The notes under the pieces were generated by a model, which did no database searches, was not told the DNA's origin, and saw nothing but the letters and a program-made list of their open reading frames with translations. From contig JALJCQ010000022.1 of the NCBI GenBank assembly GCA_023091665.1, forward strand, positions 620,001-684,000: DNA of 64,000 bases, written 5' to 3'. Every line of letters starts with the position of its first letter. Position 1 is the first letter of the stretch. Shown piece by piece: positions 31,220-40,296 of this stretch. Position numbers and translations under genes: made by a program. Origin of the DNA: Pythium myriotylum. Its lineage: Eukaryota; Oomycota; Peronosporomycetes; Pythiales; Pythiaceae.

Positions 31220-34200
31220 ATGAAGCGCAAGCGTGGGACTGACAAGGGCCAGGTAGAGGGCGCAGACGAAGGGCGGCAAGACACAATCGAGACGCCGCCT
31301 GGAATTGAAGGAGAAGCTACACGGCAAGGTACGCATCAAGAAACGCCACCGCCCTCGACTTCCGCTCGACTCACGGCTCAAGATGAAGGAGATACTTCTG
31401 TCAACTCGTCAAGAAAGCTCGCTCGTGCCGGAAGCCAAGCTGAAGCCCCTGCTCGTTCGGCCTCGAAGAAGAGTGCTGGCTCACACTGGCCGGAAGGGCA
31501 GCTCAAGACGTTACGCGTCCTGTACGAGCTGAAGGACCGCAACAAGTGGACGTGGAACCGGTTCGCTGAGGAATTCAACAAGATCAACGAAGTTACCGGA
31601 CACCCATTGCGTGATGCTAATGCCTGCCGAGCTCGCTGCCAAAGAGATCCAGAGTTGAGGAAGAGTACAGAGCCCAAGCTCACCAAGTGGACGCCTGAGC
31701 AAGAAGCGTTTCAGACTGCGGAGAAGAAGGCGAAGACCTCGAACCGAGACATATATGCGAAGTATCTTGATAAGGTTCAGGCTCACGGGTGGGCATCTCG
31801 AGAATACAAGACGGTGATGACCAAGCTTTCCAGCATCTCAGAGCGAGATTCGAGTCGCAAGAGCAACCGTTCAAGCGACCAGGGGACGGCCACTGACCGA
31901 CAAACGCTGACTATGGCGCGCCGAGTATGGCATCCCGACGAAGACGCCGTATTGATGAAGGCTCTACACGCGCATAAGGACGAGGGCGCAGCTATATGTC
32001 ACGAAGCGATAGAGAGCGAGCTCCTGGCCCTCGGAGAACGAGATGGAGTACCCATTGGTGACCGCACCATTGTGACCATCAATAAACGACTGAACACCTT
32101 ACGTGATGGGAAGCCCGAAGCGACGAAGCTGCCCAGGCGGTGGACGGACAAGGACGATCAACAGATCCGTCAAGCTATGAAGCAAGAGAAGCGGAAGCGC
32201 GGACAAGCAATTAAAGAACTCTCGGCAGCGTTGGAAGTCTCCGAGTTTGCTGTGCGTCGTCGTTGGAAAGAGCTGAAAGTTATCGATAAGGAAGTCGGTG
32301 GTTCGACGGAAGAGAAGGAAGCCAGTCCAGGCCAAGGAATTCTCATCGAGCCGTTTGTGTGTGAGGCCAACCAAGGTGGTGCCACTCGGCCAGGGAAGAC
32401 CGTTGCCCACTCGGGATGCACGATGCCAAGCGCCGTATTGGCTGAGACGCTGCTGGCCCTGCGATCTGACAATGCGGAGGTCGAGAGCGTCGCCGAGAGT
32501 GGAGATGAGATCTTGTTCGAGGGCGTGAATGAAGAGTCAGATGATGACGCACCAACGAATGACCCAGTCAGACCTGATGAAGAAGACGTCGACCTTGCCG
32601 TGGCACAGGCTCTTGGCGAGGTGACGGCCATCGTGGAATATTGCAGCCAGCAAGCTAGTGAAGAGTCGAAGCAGGACACGGACCAGGGGATGAGCGGCCA
32701 AGCAGAGAATCTGCCGACGACCTTAGAGCAAGGAGACGGTGTCAGAGCGACGGATGCGGGCGAGAGCCTTGAAGACAGCGCTACGGTGACCACAGGAACT
32801 ACTAGAGAAACTCCAGCGCCTAGAGAGACTGAGACCCACGAACTGCAGGCTCCCGGAGGAAGCGTACGCGAAGGTGCCACGGACGAAACGCCTTCAATTC
32901 CAGTGTATGAAGGCGTGCCAGCAGATACAGCCGACGTTCCGATTGCTCAAGCTTCGTCCAAGGCAGACGAAGTTTCCGACCACGCACCCGAAGTGATCAG
33001 TCTGGCTACCCCATTAGTGGGCGGTGAAGACGAAGTGAACAGTCTGGAGGATTTGCCAGAGGCCACACAAGCTGGAGTGAACAGTCTGGCGGAGGTAGCG
33101 AAGGCAACTAACTTGGTCGACCTTTTAGTAGACCCTCCATCTGAAGTGATCAGTCTGGCCAAGGAACCAGTCGCCAGTCGAAGTGTAGTGAACAGTCTGG
33201 TCCCTTCCGTGGGGCACGCTCCCTCCAGCTTGGAAGACCATGCCGCTGAGAGCATCAAAGGCGGATCCCACGAGATCCGAGGACCTCAAGACCCACCACA
33301 CGCTGCGCCGATGATAGAAGAGGACGAAGTGGTGTGGCGAAATGCACACGATGGTGCACCACAATACATCACCGTCCGAATTGCTCCAGACCAATCAAGG
33401 AAAGTTCTCTCAGCCGACACATGTGATCGTTTGAGAGCAAGTGACCTCGCACCAGACTCCAAGTTGAGGATGTTCTACAAGGACAGTGAGCAGCGCGTGC
33501 AAGATATGATTGAAGGCGGCCTAGACAAAATGCGTCTTCCCGACGGTCCGGCACCCCCTGTCGACAAGTGCTTGCTGAGGGAACTAATGCTGGCCGGAAC
33601 AATCCTCTCGCGTGGCGAAGAATCGCGCGCAATATTCTTGCGGGAGATGTGGACAGACAAGTACGGAGAGTGCCGGGACAAAGACTGCTGCCTAGCGTAC
33701 GATGTGAACCGCCCGCATTTCCAGTATGAAGGCGAGTGTAGACACTGGCGATATTTCAAGATGCGACGGGTCAACTTCGACTATTTCACGAGCGTGAGAG
33801 ACTATCTGCTGGCGGGCGCGCTTGCGACGCATCTCGAGATGCTCTACGCCACTGAAGGCCCCGACTTGCCACCCATCAAGCGAGATGCGCAGTGTGTCCG
33901 GTTGAGGCTCTCAGGGGGATCGATGACTAATCAGATGTCAGGAGAATGGCCTGGCGGTGGAAGCGAAGGTGACGAACAAGGGAGCAATGGTGCAAGATCG
34001 GTGACCCATCTCCAGCCGTTGTTGTGCTCGATGACCACATTATACCTCTCTCTGGACATGACTATGGATCAGCAAGTCTGCGAAGCGCAGCTCTCGCCAT
34101 GGGATTACGGTGCGGTGGTGGCAGGCGAGAGATACTTGCACGAACGTCAGGTACTGGGTCGCGGGGTGTTGATGAGATCTGGATCCCGGTGGTTTATAGT

Positions 34201-35947
34201 CACGAACGCGAGTATCACGTCAGCCCAACCAAGCAGACTCGATTTAATGTGGGTTCCGAGGACAAGTCTATTGAACTACGTGCGACGTTTCCTGGCGATA
34301 GACCAAGCGGCATCGCGACCTACGCCGCTCGTCGCAGCGCTTGCCATGCGGGACATGCATCAGAAGGAACGCCCGCGACCTCAACAGACCCGAGCGAAGA
34401 GAGTGAGGATGTGGACGAAGTCGCTATTCCTGAGACCAAGCCAAATGAGAGTGGTCGAGGAATTTGTTACGAAGACTGGCATCATGCTAGTGCGCGGCCC
34501 GTTTGGCTGCGGCAAGACGACGACATTGACGCGCGCGATATCTGTCCACCGTGAGGCGTACCCCAAGGAAGTGATTGCAGTCGTGTCTGAAACGAACGCC
34601 GCGATTGATGAAGACCTCCGACGGCTCCGGCAGAAGAACCTAGTGCCCGAAGATGAAATATTGAGGCTCGGAAAGTGTGATGCTCACATGCAAGAGTTTG
34701 CAGGGATCTACCTCGACGAACTCATGAAGAAAAGACGGGCGTTAATAGAACGGATATACCCTGACCGGCCCGACATGGTGGCATCCGAAATGAAGAAGTA
34801 CGAAGACCATTTGCTAGCTCGAGCGAAGGTCCTTGTCGCCACATTAGCGACAATGGGGAGTGCGAAATATCAGCATCTAGCGAATCACGTGGTGATCATC
34901 GACGAAGGCGCGCAGGTTGCAGAAGCCGCGGTGATCCAAGCTCTTCGCGAAGATACGCACACGCTGCTACTAGCAGGGGACCCCAATCAGCTGCGGGGGT
35001 ACAGCTCGCTGCCGACAAATTTCGCTGAGAGGTTCCCCGGCGATGAGAGACGGCACAAGCTCAATTGGTCTGTGTTCCACACGTTCGAGCATTGTTACGC
35101 GTCTTACGGCATGAAGTTCCCGGGGCTAACGACGGAGGACATTTTTCGGTGTGGACCAGATTTGGTGACACTATTGCAACCCTTTTACGACTACCCGCTG
35201 CGCTCCGCTATCAGCAACACTCCAGGATATCTAGTTGGGATGCTGCTACCGCCTCTGCAGGATGACGCAAGTTGGTCTAGGGATGGAATCGAGAACGGAC
35301 CGCCCCTGCCTCGAGGACCGTCTGCAATATGGCTCGACTCGGGCAACGAAGGTTTTCACCCTGACGGGCGACGGAAATCTGCGAGCGAGGAGAAGTTTGT
35401 GAATGTGATTGAACAAGCGCTGGTGATGGAACTGATCATGCGGATCAAGGCGCAACTCAAACTGCAATCCAAGATGACGCACAGAGTGTGGCGCAAGAGT
35501 ATCCTAGTTATCTCCCCTTACGCGGAGCAGGTCAAGAGATTAAAGGAAGATGCTCTACAGTGGAAAAATCTCTACGAGAATTTCCTAGACGTAGAAGTGA
35601 AGACTGTGGACTCAAGCCAGGGGTGCGAAGCTGACATTACGATCACCTTGATGGTGCGTCACGTGAAAATGGGATTCTTGAAGAATAACCCCTCGCGATT
35701 GCTGGTGTCCCTGAGTCGTGCCAAGGAGTACATGTTCGTTCTCGCAGATGACCAGACTCTCGCTCAAGACAGCACGTGGGCGAAATTCCGCCAACAAGCG
35801 ATTGACATGAGGATCACGTACGGGAGGTCGAGATGGACGCCAGAGGAAGCCGGCGCTGTGTTGAAAGACAAGGACCACATGAGGAAGCTGGCCAGCGCTA
35901 ACGACTCGAGAGTCATTGGCGACGCCCAAAACGCAGTGCTGCTGTAA
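31220..35947 (+). CDS. Myb/SANT-like repeat and SF1 (UPF1-like) helicase protein carried by LTR element A
   Basis: A 1,575-residue ORF. Residues ~90-142, 155-206, 236-295 and 306-354 form about four Myb/SANT-like modules with spaced Trp (SHWPEGQLK, TKWTPEQEA, RVWHPDEDA, RRWTDKDDQ). Residues ~360-690 are acidic and disordered, with the repeated peptides EVISLA and EVNSLE. A Cys/His cluster (C-R-D-K-D-C-C...C-R-H-W) lies near 815-840. The helicase core has Walker A GPFGCGKTTT (1093), DEGAQ (1228), LLLAGDPNQL, VDSSQGCEAD (~1463) and SRLLVSLSRAK, the order of UPF1-like SF1 helicases. It lies on the same strand as pol, between pol and the 3' LTR. Multi-Myb plus helicase suggests a nucleic-acid-remodelling accessory protein; its function is not known. 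Confidence 0.9.
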   Translation: MKRKRGTDKGQVEGADEGRQDTIETPPGIEGEATRQGTHQETPPPSTSARLTAQDEGDTSVNSSRKLARAGSQAEAPARSASKKSAGSHWPEGQLKTLRVLYELKDRNKWTWNRFAEEFNKINEVTGHPLRDANACRARCQRDPELRKSTEPKLTKWTPEQEAFQTAEKKAKTSNRDIYAKYLDKVQAHGWASREYKTVMTKLSSISERDSSRKSNRSSDQGTATDRQTLTMARRVWHPDEDAVLMKALHAHKDEGAAICHEAIESELLALGERDGVPIGDRTIVTINKRLNTLRDGKPEATKLPRRWTDKDDQQIRQAMKQEKRKRGQAIKELSAALEVSEFAVRRRWKELKVIDKEVGGSTEEKEASPGQGILIEPFVCEANQGGATRPGKTVAHSGCTMPSAVLAETLLALRSDNAEVESVAESGDEILFEGVNEESDDDAPTNDPVRPDEEDVDLAVAQALGEVTAIVEYCSQQASEESKQDTDQGMSGQAENLPTTLEQGDGVRATDAGESLEDSATVTTGTTRETPAPRETETHELQAPGGSVREGATDETPSIPVYEGVPADTADVPIAQASSKADEVSDHAPEVISLATPLVGGEDEVNSLEDLPEATQAGVNSLAEVAKATNLVDLLVDPPSEVISLAKEPVASRSVVNSLVPSVGHAPSSLEDHAAESIKGGSHEIRGPQDPPHAAPMIEEDEVVWRNAHDGAPQYITVRIAPDQSRKVLSADTCDRLRASDLAPDSKLRMFYKDSEQRVQDMIEGGLDKMRLPDGPAPPVDKCLLRELMLAGTILSRGEESRAIFLREMWTDKYGECRDKDCCLAYDVNRPHFQYEGECRHWRYFKMRRVNFDYFTSVRDYLLAGALATHLEMLYATEGPDLPPIKRDAQCVRLRLSGGSMTNQMSGEWPGGGSEGDEQGSNGARSVTHLQPLLCSMTTLYLSLDMTMDQQVCEAQLSPWDYGAVVAGERYLHERQVLGRGVLMRSGSRWFIVTNASITSAQPSRLDLMWVPRTSLLNYVRRFLAIDQAASRPTPLVAALAMRDMHQKERPRPQQTRAKRVRMWTKSLFLRPSQMRVVEEFVTKTGIMLVRGPFGCGKTTTLTRAISVHREAYPKEVIAVVSETNAAIDEDLRRLRQKNLVPEDEILRLGKCDAHMQEFAGIYLDELMKKRRALIERIYPDRPDMVASEMKKYEDHLLARAKVLVATLATMGSAKYQHLANHVVIIDEGAQVAEAAVIQALREDTHTLLLAGDPNQLRGYSSLPTNFAERFPGDERRHKLNWSVFHTFEHCYASYGMKFPGLTTEDIFRCGPDLVTLLQPFYDYPLRSAISNTPGYLVGMLLPPLQDDASWSRDGIENGPPLPRGPSAIWLDSGNEGFHPDGRRKSASEEKFVNVIEQALVMELIMRIKAQLKLQSKMTHRVWRKSILVISPYAEQVKRLKEDALQWKNLYENFLDVEVKTVDSSQGCEADITITLMVRHVKMGFLKNNPSRLLVSLSRAKEYMFVLADDQTLAQDSTWAKFRQQAIDMRITYGRSRWTPEEAGAVLKDKDHMRKLASANDSRVIGDAQNAVLL

Positions 35948-36008
35948 AGACGGGTGATCCAGGTGTGCTCGCTCTTCTTCGCGGTGCTGGAGCTTCGCAG
36001 GGGACGGC

Positions 36009-36805
36009 TGTGGTATAGCGCCCCGATTCCGCGGGCATGAGTTTCTGCAAGCGCTAGGTGGCCGGTCAGGCGAAGGTGTCCACGACCAAGTCCCAAGGAA
36101 GTGATCAGTCTGGCGTACCCTTAGTACCCAAGCCAAAACGAAGTGAACAGTCAGGCGCCCAAGTCAAGATTCCGTATTCCAGACTCGGCGGTACGATTTA
36201 TCGTATTTCTCTTTATTTAGAAACCTAACATAAAAAACAGTAGGAGTAGGAACCTTATATTTGACAGATTTCAGTAGGTAGGAACGGGTGCTTACCACCC
36301 AATAACCCACGGAAAAGGGGGCGATTCTCCGCCGCTAATTCCGTGGGAGTCAGTCCACAATTTTTCCTCCTTCTCGCAGAAGCCCCCTGATCCTCCCTCA
36401 ACAGTAGCCCGTCAGTATCTCGAGGAAGTTACTAAGAGTTTCGAAGTGATCAGTCTGGTCGATCGGCCGCCTGTTTTGGGTACAGTCGCGATCCGAAGTG
36501 ATCAGTCTGGCCGAGGGCCGGGTGGTTTTGCCGGCGCTTCCTGCCAAGTTCCCCGTAGGAGTTCTCCAGGAGCTTCATCGTCTCCAAGCCGTTCTTTCTC
36601 GCTGCCTCTAGACTTGTGAGGGTCTAGTTGTAGTGTCGTGTCAGAGTTCCGGGTCTCCGCTTCAAAGAAGTTGTGATATCCGGGTCTGAAGCGAGTGTTC
36701 GAAGCACGCAAGATCCACCCCTTTCCTGAGAATATTGTTGCCGTCGGTGACTCAAGAGCGAGCCTACGTACGCCAGGTGTCCGTTTTTGATTCTGCCACA
36801 CGACA
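36009..36805 (+). repeat. 3' LTR of element A
   Basis: Begins TGTGGTATAG and ends CCACA followed by CGACA; the TGTGG/CCACA ends are inverse complements. It matches 57448-58245 and, with a few percent divergence, 42164-42954. It contains four clear copies of the GAAGTGA(T/A)CAGTCTGG motif, one of them altered to CAGTCAGG. Confidence 0.9.
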
Positions 36806-37083
36806 GAGGCCCCCTAGGGAATGGAAGCTATATTATATTGCTTCGATTAGACTCAGGTGTAGGCCATTGGGTTTGTGTTTGCAACAATGAATACTTTGAT
36901 TCGATGGGTTTGGGGCCTCCAAGAATTCTGGGTGATATGAAATGTAATAATAAACAGTTTCAAGGGACCTATGATAATTATTGTGGTTTATGGAGTCTGC
37001 TGTATCTTTATAGCAAACAACACAATCAACCAGACTTATTCAGAAATTTTTACGACTTGAATACAGAAGTTTCGCTTCTTTAA
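36806..37083 (+). pseudogene. Adenovirus-type cysteine protease (adenain/Polinton PRO), 5'-truncated
   Basis: The remaining ~92 codons contain G-V-G-H-W-V-C-V (catalytic His), YFDSMG (Asp), and KQFQGTYDNYCGLWSLLYLY (oxyanion Gln and nucleophile Cys), the order of C5-family capsid-maturation proteases found in adenoviruses, virophages and Polintons. The N-terminus was replaced by the LTR of element A, so no start codon remains. Its AT-rich codon use differs sharply from the host genes. It is followed within 8 bp by another ORF on the same strand. Confidence 0.75.
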
Positions 37084-37090
37084 TATAATT

Positions 37091-37483
37091 ATGAATGGAA
37101 TCAGACGTTATAGAGATACTGGAGTTAATGAAGTTGCTCCAAAAGATGATCATAGAATTGATGCGATAATGAAAGAATTGGAGTATCTTCGCTCTGAATT
37201 AGCTCAAAAAAAGGTTGAAACATCCATTTCAAAATACTTTAATGAAGAGATATTTACAAAAGATAGAGAAGATTTACTCAAGGATGGATTTGTTAGTAAG
37301 GGAGACTACCTGGAAATCCCATTAACAATATTGAATGTCAGATACAAACAATGGTGCATCGATACTGGACATAATCGTATGTTGCGTAAAGCAATCATTG
37401 AGAACATCCGAAATGATAAAGTTGATGGAGTTGTGTTCAAATATTATGACGGATACGACAAAATACGTGTTTTTCCTAGTTAG
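37091..37483 (+). CDS. Small AT-rich virus-like ORF, unknown function
   Basis: A 130-residue protein starting 8 bp after the protease stop, in operon-like spacing typical of Polintons. Residues ~20-45 form a charged helix that could be a coiled coil. The C-terminal ~50 residues (YKQWCIDTGHNRMLRKAIIE...FKYYDGYDKIRVF) resemble the helical tail domains of viral proteins that bind DNA, such as primase C-termini, but the match is only suggestive. Its last 8 bases overlap the end of the convergent gene at 37476. Confidence 0.5.
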   Translation: MNGIRRYRDTGVNEVAPKDDHRIDAIMKELEYLRSELAQKKVETSISKYFNEEIFTKDREDLLKDGFVSKGDYLEIPLTILNVRYKQWCIDTGHNRMLRKAIIENIRNDKVDGVVFKYYDGYDKIRVFPS

Positions 37484-37733
37484 TGTGCTTTTCGTTGATA
37501 TTCTGACACTGTGGGTTCCAGAGGAACCCGAGGCATCTCTGATGCCGGCTCTTGATAGCTGCACTTATTAAATCAATTTCCTTACAGAGCTGTATTATTT
37601 CAGATGCTGAATGCTTTTCTATTTTGGGGTACTCATATAAATCACTCATTATTTCGGTATCTACCGGTTCATTGAGCTGGACATCATCAACATAACCAGT
37701 ATCATCGGTATCGGATAGATACGTAATATCCAT
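37476..37733 (-). CDS. Small acidic virus-like ORF, unknown function
   Basis: An 85-residue product from the ATG at 37733 (MDITYLSDTDDTGYVDDVQL...) with an acidic N-terminal half and a helical, Cys-containing C-terminal half (IIQLCKEIDLISAAIKSRHQ). The frame is open 45 codons further upstream, but an upstream start would place the start in the CRN promoter. It is divergent from the CRN gene, with 156 bp between the two start codons. The same gene occurs at 58916-59173 and, cut by the window edge, at 63757-64000. Confidence 0.5.
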   Translation of the reverse strand: MDITYLSDTDDTGYVDDVQLNEPVDTEIMSDLYEYPKIEKHSASEIIQLCKEIDLISAAIKSRHQRCLGFLWNPQCQNINEKHTN

Positions 37734-37889
37734 GCTTTTTGTGTCTATATAGATAAATATATTTTGTATCTCCAGTTGTTCAATCACCCAAATGGGTACT
37801 GTCAAAAACCCAACGTTGGGTTGCACCGTTTGATTGGCTGAAATACGAATAGAGAGAACGTCCCTCACTCGCAGAAAGCAATTGGAAAC
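37734..37889. promoter_or_regulatory. Shared divergent promoter region of the small ORF and CRN gene
   Basis: 156 bp between two divergent start codons. It includes a GATTGG box (inverse CCAAT) and TCACTCGCAGAAAGCAATTGG just before the CRN ATG, which is Inr-like. The same arrangement is present at 59174-59329 and, inverted, at 63617-63756. The sequence between the boxes varies among copies (a 16-bp length difference in the inverted copy) while the boxes are kept. Confidence 0.4.
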
Positions 37890-39674
37890 ATGGTGGAGCT
37901 GTTCTGCGTGGTGGTCGGAGAGAAGGGAAGCGCGTTCCCAGTGGATATCGACACGAGTCAGTCTGTGGGGAAGCTGAAGGATGCTATCAAGGCGAAGAAG
38001 GAGAACGATCTCAAGGCGATCGATGCGGACAAGCTGCAGCTGTTCCTCACCAAGAAGGACGACAACACGTGGCTCGAATCAAGCACAGATGATGTGAAGA
38101 AGCTCAAGAAAGGGGAAAAGACTGCTCTAATCGAAGCGCTGACACACGAAGACAAAGAACTGCAGGGAGAGTCTGGCCTTCAGAAGGTGTTGAAGGATAT
38201 GCCTGAGCCGTCCACCGATCAAATCCACGTGTTGGTGGTGGTTCCCAAGCAGGAAGCCGCCCAAGCTGTTTCACAAGCTGGCGTTTTCGATCGCTGCAGT
38301 GATCAATTCTTCTCACAATTCACCAGGGTTGACGAAGTCGACAGTTGGCTCGAGTTTCCGTCGTTGCTGCCGTTGACTGAACGTCATAAGCTCTACGTCC
38401 GTGCCTCGTATAAAGTCATCGCGGAACAAGCGTTGTTGAAAGTGGATCCAAGTCGCCGCAAGTATGCAGTCATCACTGGCACGCCTGGCATTGGAAAATC
38501 AGTGTTCGTCTACTATGTGATGTGGAGGTTGGTCAAGGATAAGAAACGGGTGTTGTTTCTCACTGCAGCACCACCAATCTACTTCGATGGCAGGTCGATG
38601 TTGATCTGCAATCAACTGCCTTTTGCTGGAAATCGCCATTTCTGGTCGGTCGATTTGTGGTGCCTCGTTGATTCAGTCGACCCAACTATGATTCCTGGGT
38701 TCCCCATTCTTCATTGCTCGACTCTGCTCGTGAGTACACCGCGACGAGACTGCATTGGTGAATTCAAGAAGCTCGTACCGACTCCAGATGTGTTCTACAT
38801 GCCACTGTGGACCAAGGAAGAGCTGGCGACAATTGCTTCACTGTATCCAACTGCGGCAGATGTGTGGGATAATCGATTTGAGTGCTTGGGTGGTGTACCT
38901 CGTCTGGTGATGCAAGACATTCAATCCGACCCAGAAGCTTTGCTGATTTCCGCATGCAGCAGTTGTTCTCTCGATGATTGCATTATGCTGGTGTCCATCT
39001 ACTCGGAGATCAATTCGAAGACCAAGATCATTCAGGCGTTGATTCACATCCACAGTCAAGAACCATATCGAGAGTACAAAGTTGCGTACGCATCAGAACT
39101 GGCGATGCAAGTGATCGCTCGAACAAAGTGGCGATCCGATCGCACGAAGATGCAAAGCCTTTTGGGGTCGTGCGATGGAAACCCGCTCGCACAATCGCTG
39201 TGCGGATACATCTTCGAGCCTCATGCGATGGATCTGTTGGAGCAAGGTGGGACTTTCGTGTGTCGGAGGCTGTTGTCTGGAGCTGAAATGCGAAAGCGCG
39301 ACACAGCCAAACGCAAACGAGGCACCCCAGATAGTGAAGACGAAGAGACCATCGACATTCCACGTTCCTTGCAACCACGACAAACAGTGGATCGTGTGAA
39401 AGTCGGTCAACTTGCAAATCAGCTGTACGTGCCACGGACATCGAACTATACTGCCATTGACGCGTGGATGCCGCACGTCGGTGGTTTTCAAATGACGGTG
39501 GGAAGGAAGCACGAGATCAAGGCCGGTGCGGCAGATGATCTGGGGAAACTGGGTGCCAACGGCAATCGGCTCTACTTCTTGCTTCCACCGCTATACTACC
39601 AGTCGTTCACGAAGAAGACACCACAAACCATCGAGCAGTTTGCGATACTGATACCTTATCCGGAAGTGGTTTAA
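37890..39674 (+). CDS. Crinkler (CRN) family protein with P-loop NTPase and nuclease-like C-terminus
   Basis: A 594-residue protein. The N-terminal header (1-~110, ubiquitin-like in this family) carries LQLFLTK at 49-55, a variant of the LFLAK motif, followed by D-N-T-W-L and ending at HVLVVVP (113-119), the junction where CRN C-termini are swapped. An NTPase follows with Walker A GTPGIGKS (197-204). The C-terminal third has a basic nuclear-localisation-like cluster (KRDTAKRKRG, ~468) and a restriction-nuclease-like fold signature (A-I-D-A-W...G-F-Q-M-T-V...LYFLLPP). CRNs are oomycete proteins that typically act in the nucleus of host cells; a classical signal peptide is not evident, as is usual. 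The GC-rich codons differ from the AT-rich neighbours. Almost identical C-termini occur in two further copies. Confidence 0.9.
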   Translation: MVELFCVVVGEKGSAFPVDIDTSQSVGKLKDAIKAKKENDLKAIDADKLQLFLTKKDDNTWLESSTDDVKKLKKGEKTALIEALTHEDKELQGESGLQKVLKDMPEPSTDQIHVLVVVPKQEAAQAVSQAGVFDRCSDQFFSQFTRVDEVDSWLEFPSLLPLTERHKLYVRASYKVIAEQALLKVDPSRRKYAVITGTPGIGKSVFVYYVMWRLVKDKKRVLFLTAAPPIYFDGRSMLICNQLPFAGNRHFWSVDLWCLVDSVDPTMIPGFPILHCSTLLVSTPRRDCIGEFKKLVPTPDVFYMPLWTKEELATIASLYPTAADVWDNRFECLGGVPRLVMQDIQSDPEALLISACSSCSLDDCIMLVSIYSEINSKTKIIQALIHIHSQEPYREYKVAYASELAMQVIARTKWRSDRTKMQSLLGSCDGNPLAQSLCGYIFEPHAMDLLEQGGTFVCRRLLSGAEMRKRDTAKRKRGTPDSEDEETIDIPRSLQPRQTVDRVKVGQLANQLYVPRTSNYTAIDAWMPHVGGFQMTVGRKHEIKAGAADDLGKLGANGNRLYFLLPPLYYQSFTKKTPQTIEQFAILIPYPEVV

Positions 39675-39895
39675 CACAATCTTCTTATCATCCTTCATAA
39701 CCTCTCGAACTCGTTAACGTCTGTTTGCCGTCGATTTGCCGTCGATTTGTTGCTGTAGTGCAGTTGGCCAAAGATTTGTATACTGATCAATGGAAGGACA
39801 GCACCTCAATTTCTCTATAACCTTGCAAACTCGCTCATTTGTGTGATTGATGTGTTGATACAGATGGCTGGGACTTATCAAAAAAACTAAATAAT

Positions 39896-40204
39896 TTAAC
39901 CATTAAATTCACCCAAGTTTTTCTTCAGTGACGGACATTTATTCATGATATACTCATTTTTACACATCCAATTGAAATATTGCTTATCGTTTTCAACAAT
40001 CCACTTTACGGATTTGTTCTTATGCTTGCCCCACCGCATGATATAGCTATCGTCTCCATCTTGGAACTTGTCGTCCAAAAATCGTTTGATATCCGATTCT
40101 TCCGATTGTTGGTTGTATAACCATCGACAGTATGATGCATCTTGATCATATACTTCCTCAAGATCCTTTCCTTTGTATTTTCCGAACTCTAAAATAACAG
40201 ACAT
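39896..40204 (-). CDS. Small protein with two exonuclease-X-C-terminus-like modules
   Basis: A 102-residue AT-rich ORF containing two similar units: EFGKYKGKDLEEVYDQDAS plus Y-C-R-W-L, then RWGKHKNKSVKWIVENDKQ plus Y-F-N-W-M. F/W-G-K-x-K-x-K-x(3-5)-D-x-x-Y-x-x-W is the small module found at the C-terminus of bacterial exonuclease X and alone in many viral proteins. Its role is unknown. It is transcribed toward the CRN gene. The stretch 39675-39895 between them has a short tandem (GCCGTCGATTT twice) and no gene. Confidence 0.6.
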   Translation of the reverse strand: MSVILEFGKYKGKDLEEVYDQDASYCRWLYNQQSEESDIKRFLDDKFQDGDDSYIMRWGKHKNKSVKWIVENDKQYFNWMCKNEYIMNKCPSLKKNLGEFNG

Positions 40205-40296
40205 TTATGTGTAGTGTATGATGTATCCCTATATATAACTTACTAATTTTATGTCAGAATTGAAAAAAAATATCTATGTATTTGCACCCCATTGTT

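Larger units (their letters stand above)
26665..36805 (+). mobile_element. Element A: 5'-truncated copy of the helicase-bearing Ty3/Gypsy element
   Basis: From 26665 the sequence is almost identical to 48106-58245 of element B. It begins inside the second RNase H and runs through integrase, chromodomain, the non-coding spacer, the intact helicase ORF and the 3' LTR. The 5' LTR, gag, protease and RT are absent, so it cannot retrotranspose alone. The helicase ORF is intact here and frameshifted in element B. Confidence 0.9.
26665..40206 (+). repeat. 13.5-kb duplicated segment, copy A
   Basis: Collinear with 48106-61646 at a nearly constant offset of 21,439-21,441. It spans the 3' part of the LTR element plus the Polinton-like remnant with its CRN gene. 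Few substitutions are seen. Confidence 0.92.

Noticed and set aside
36502..36801. ~99-codon antisense frame present in all three LTRs (also 42651-42950 and 57942-58241)
   Set aside because: Its presence in all three follows from LTR identity. There is no domain and no sign of selection that I can see.
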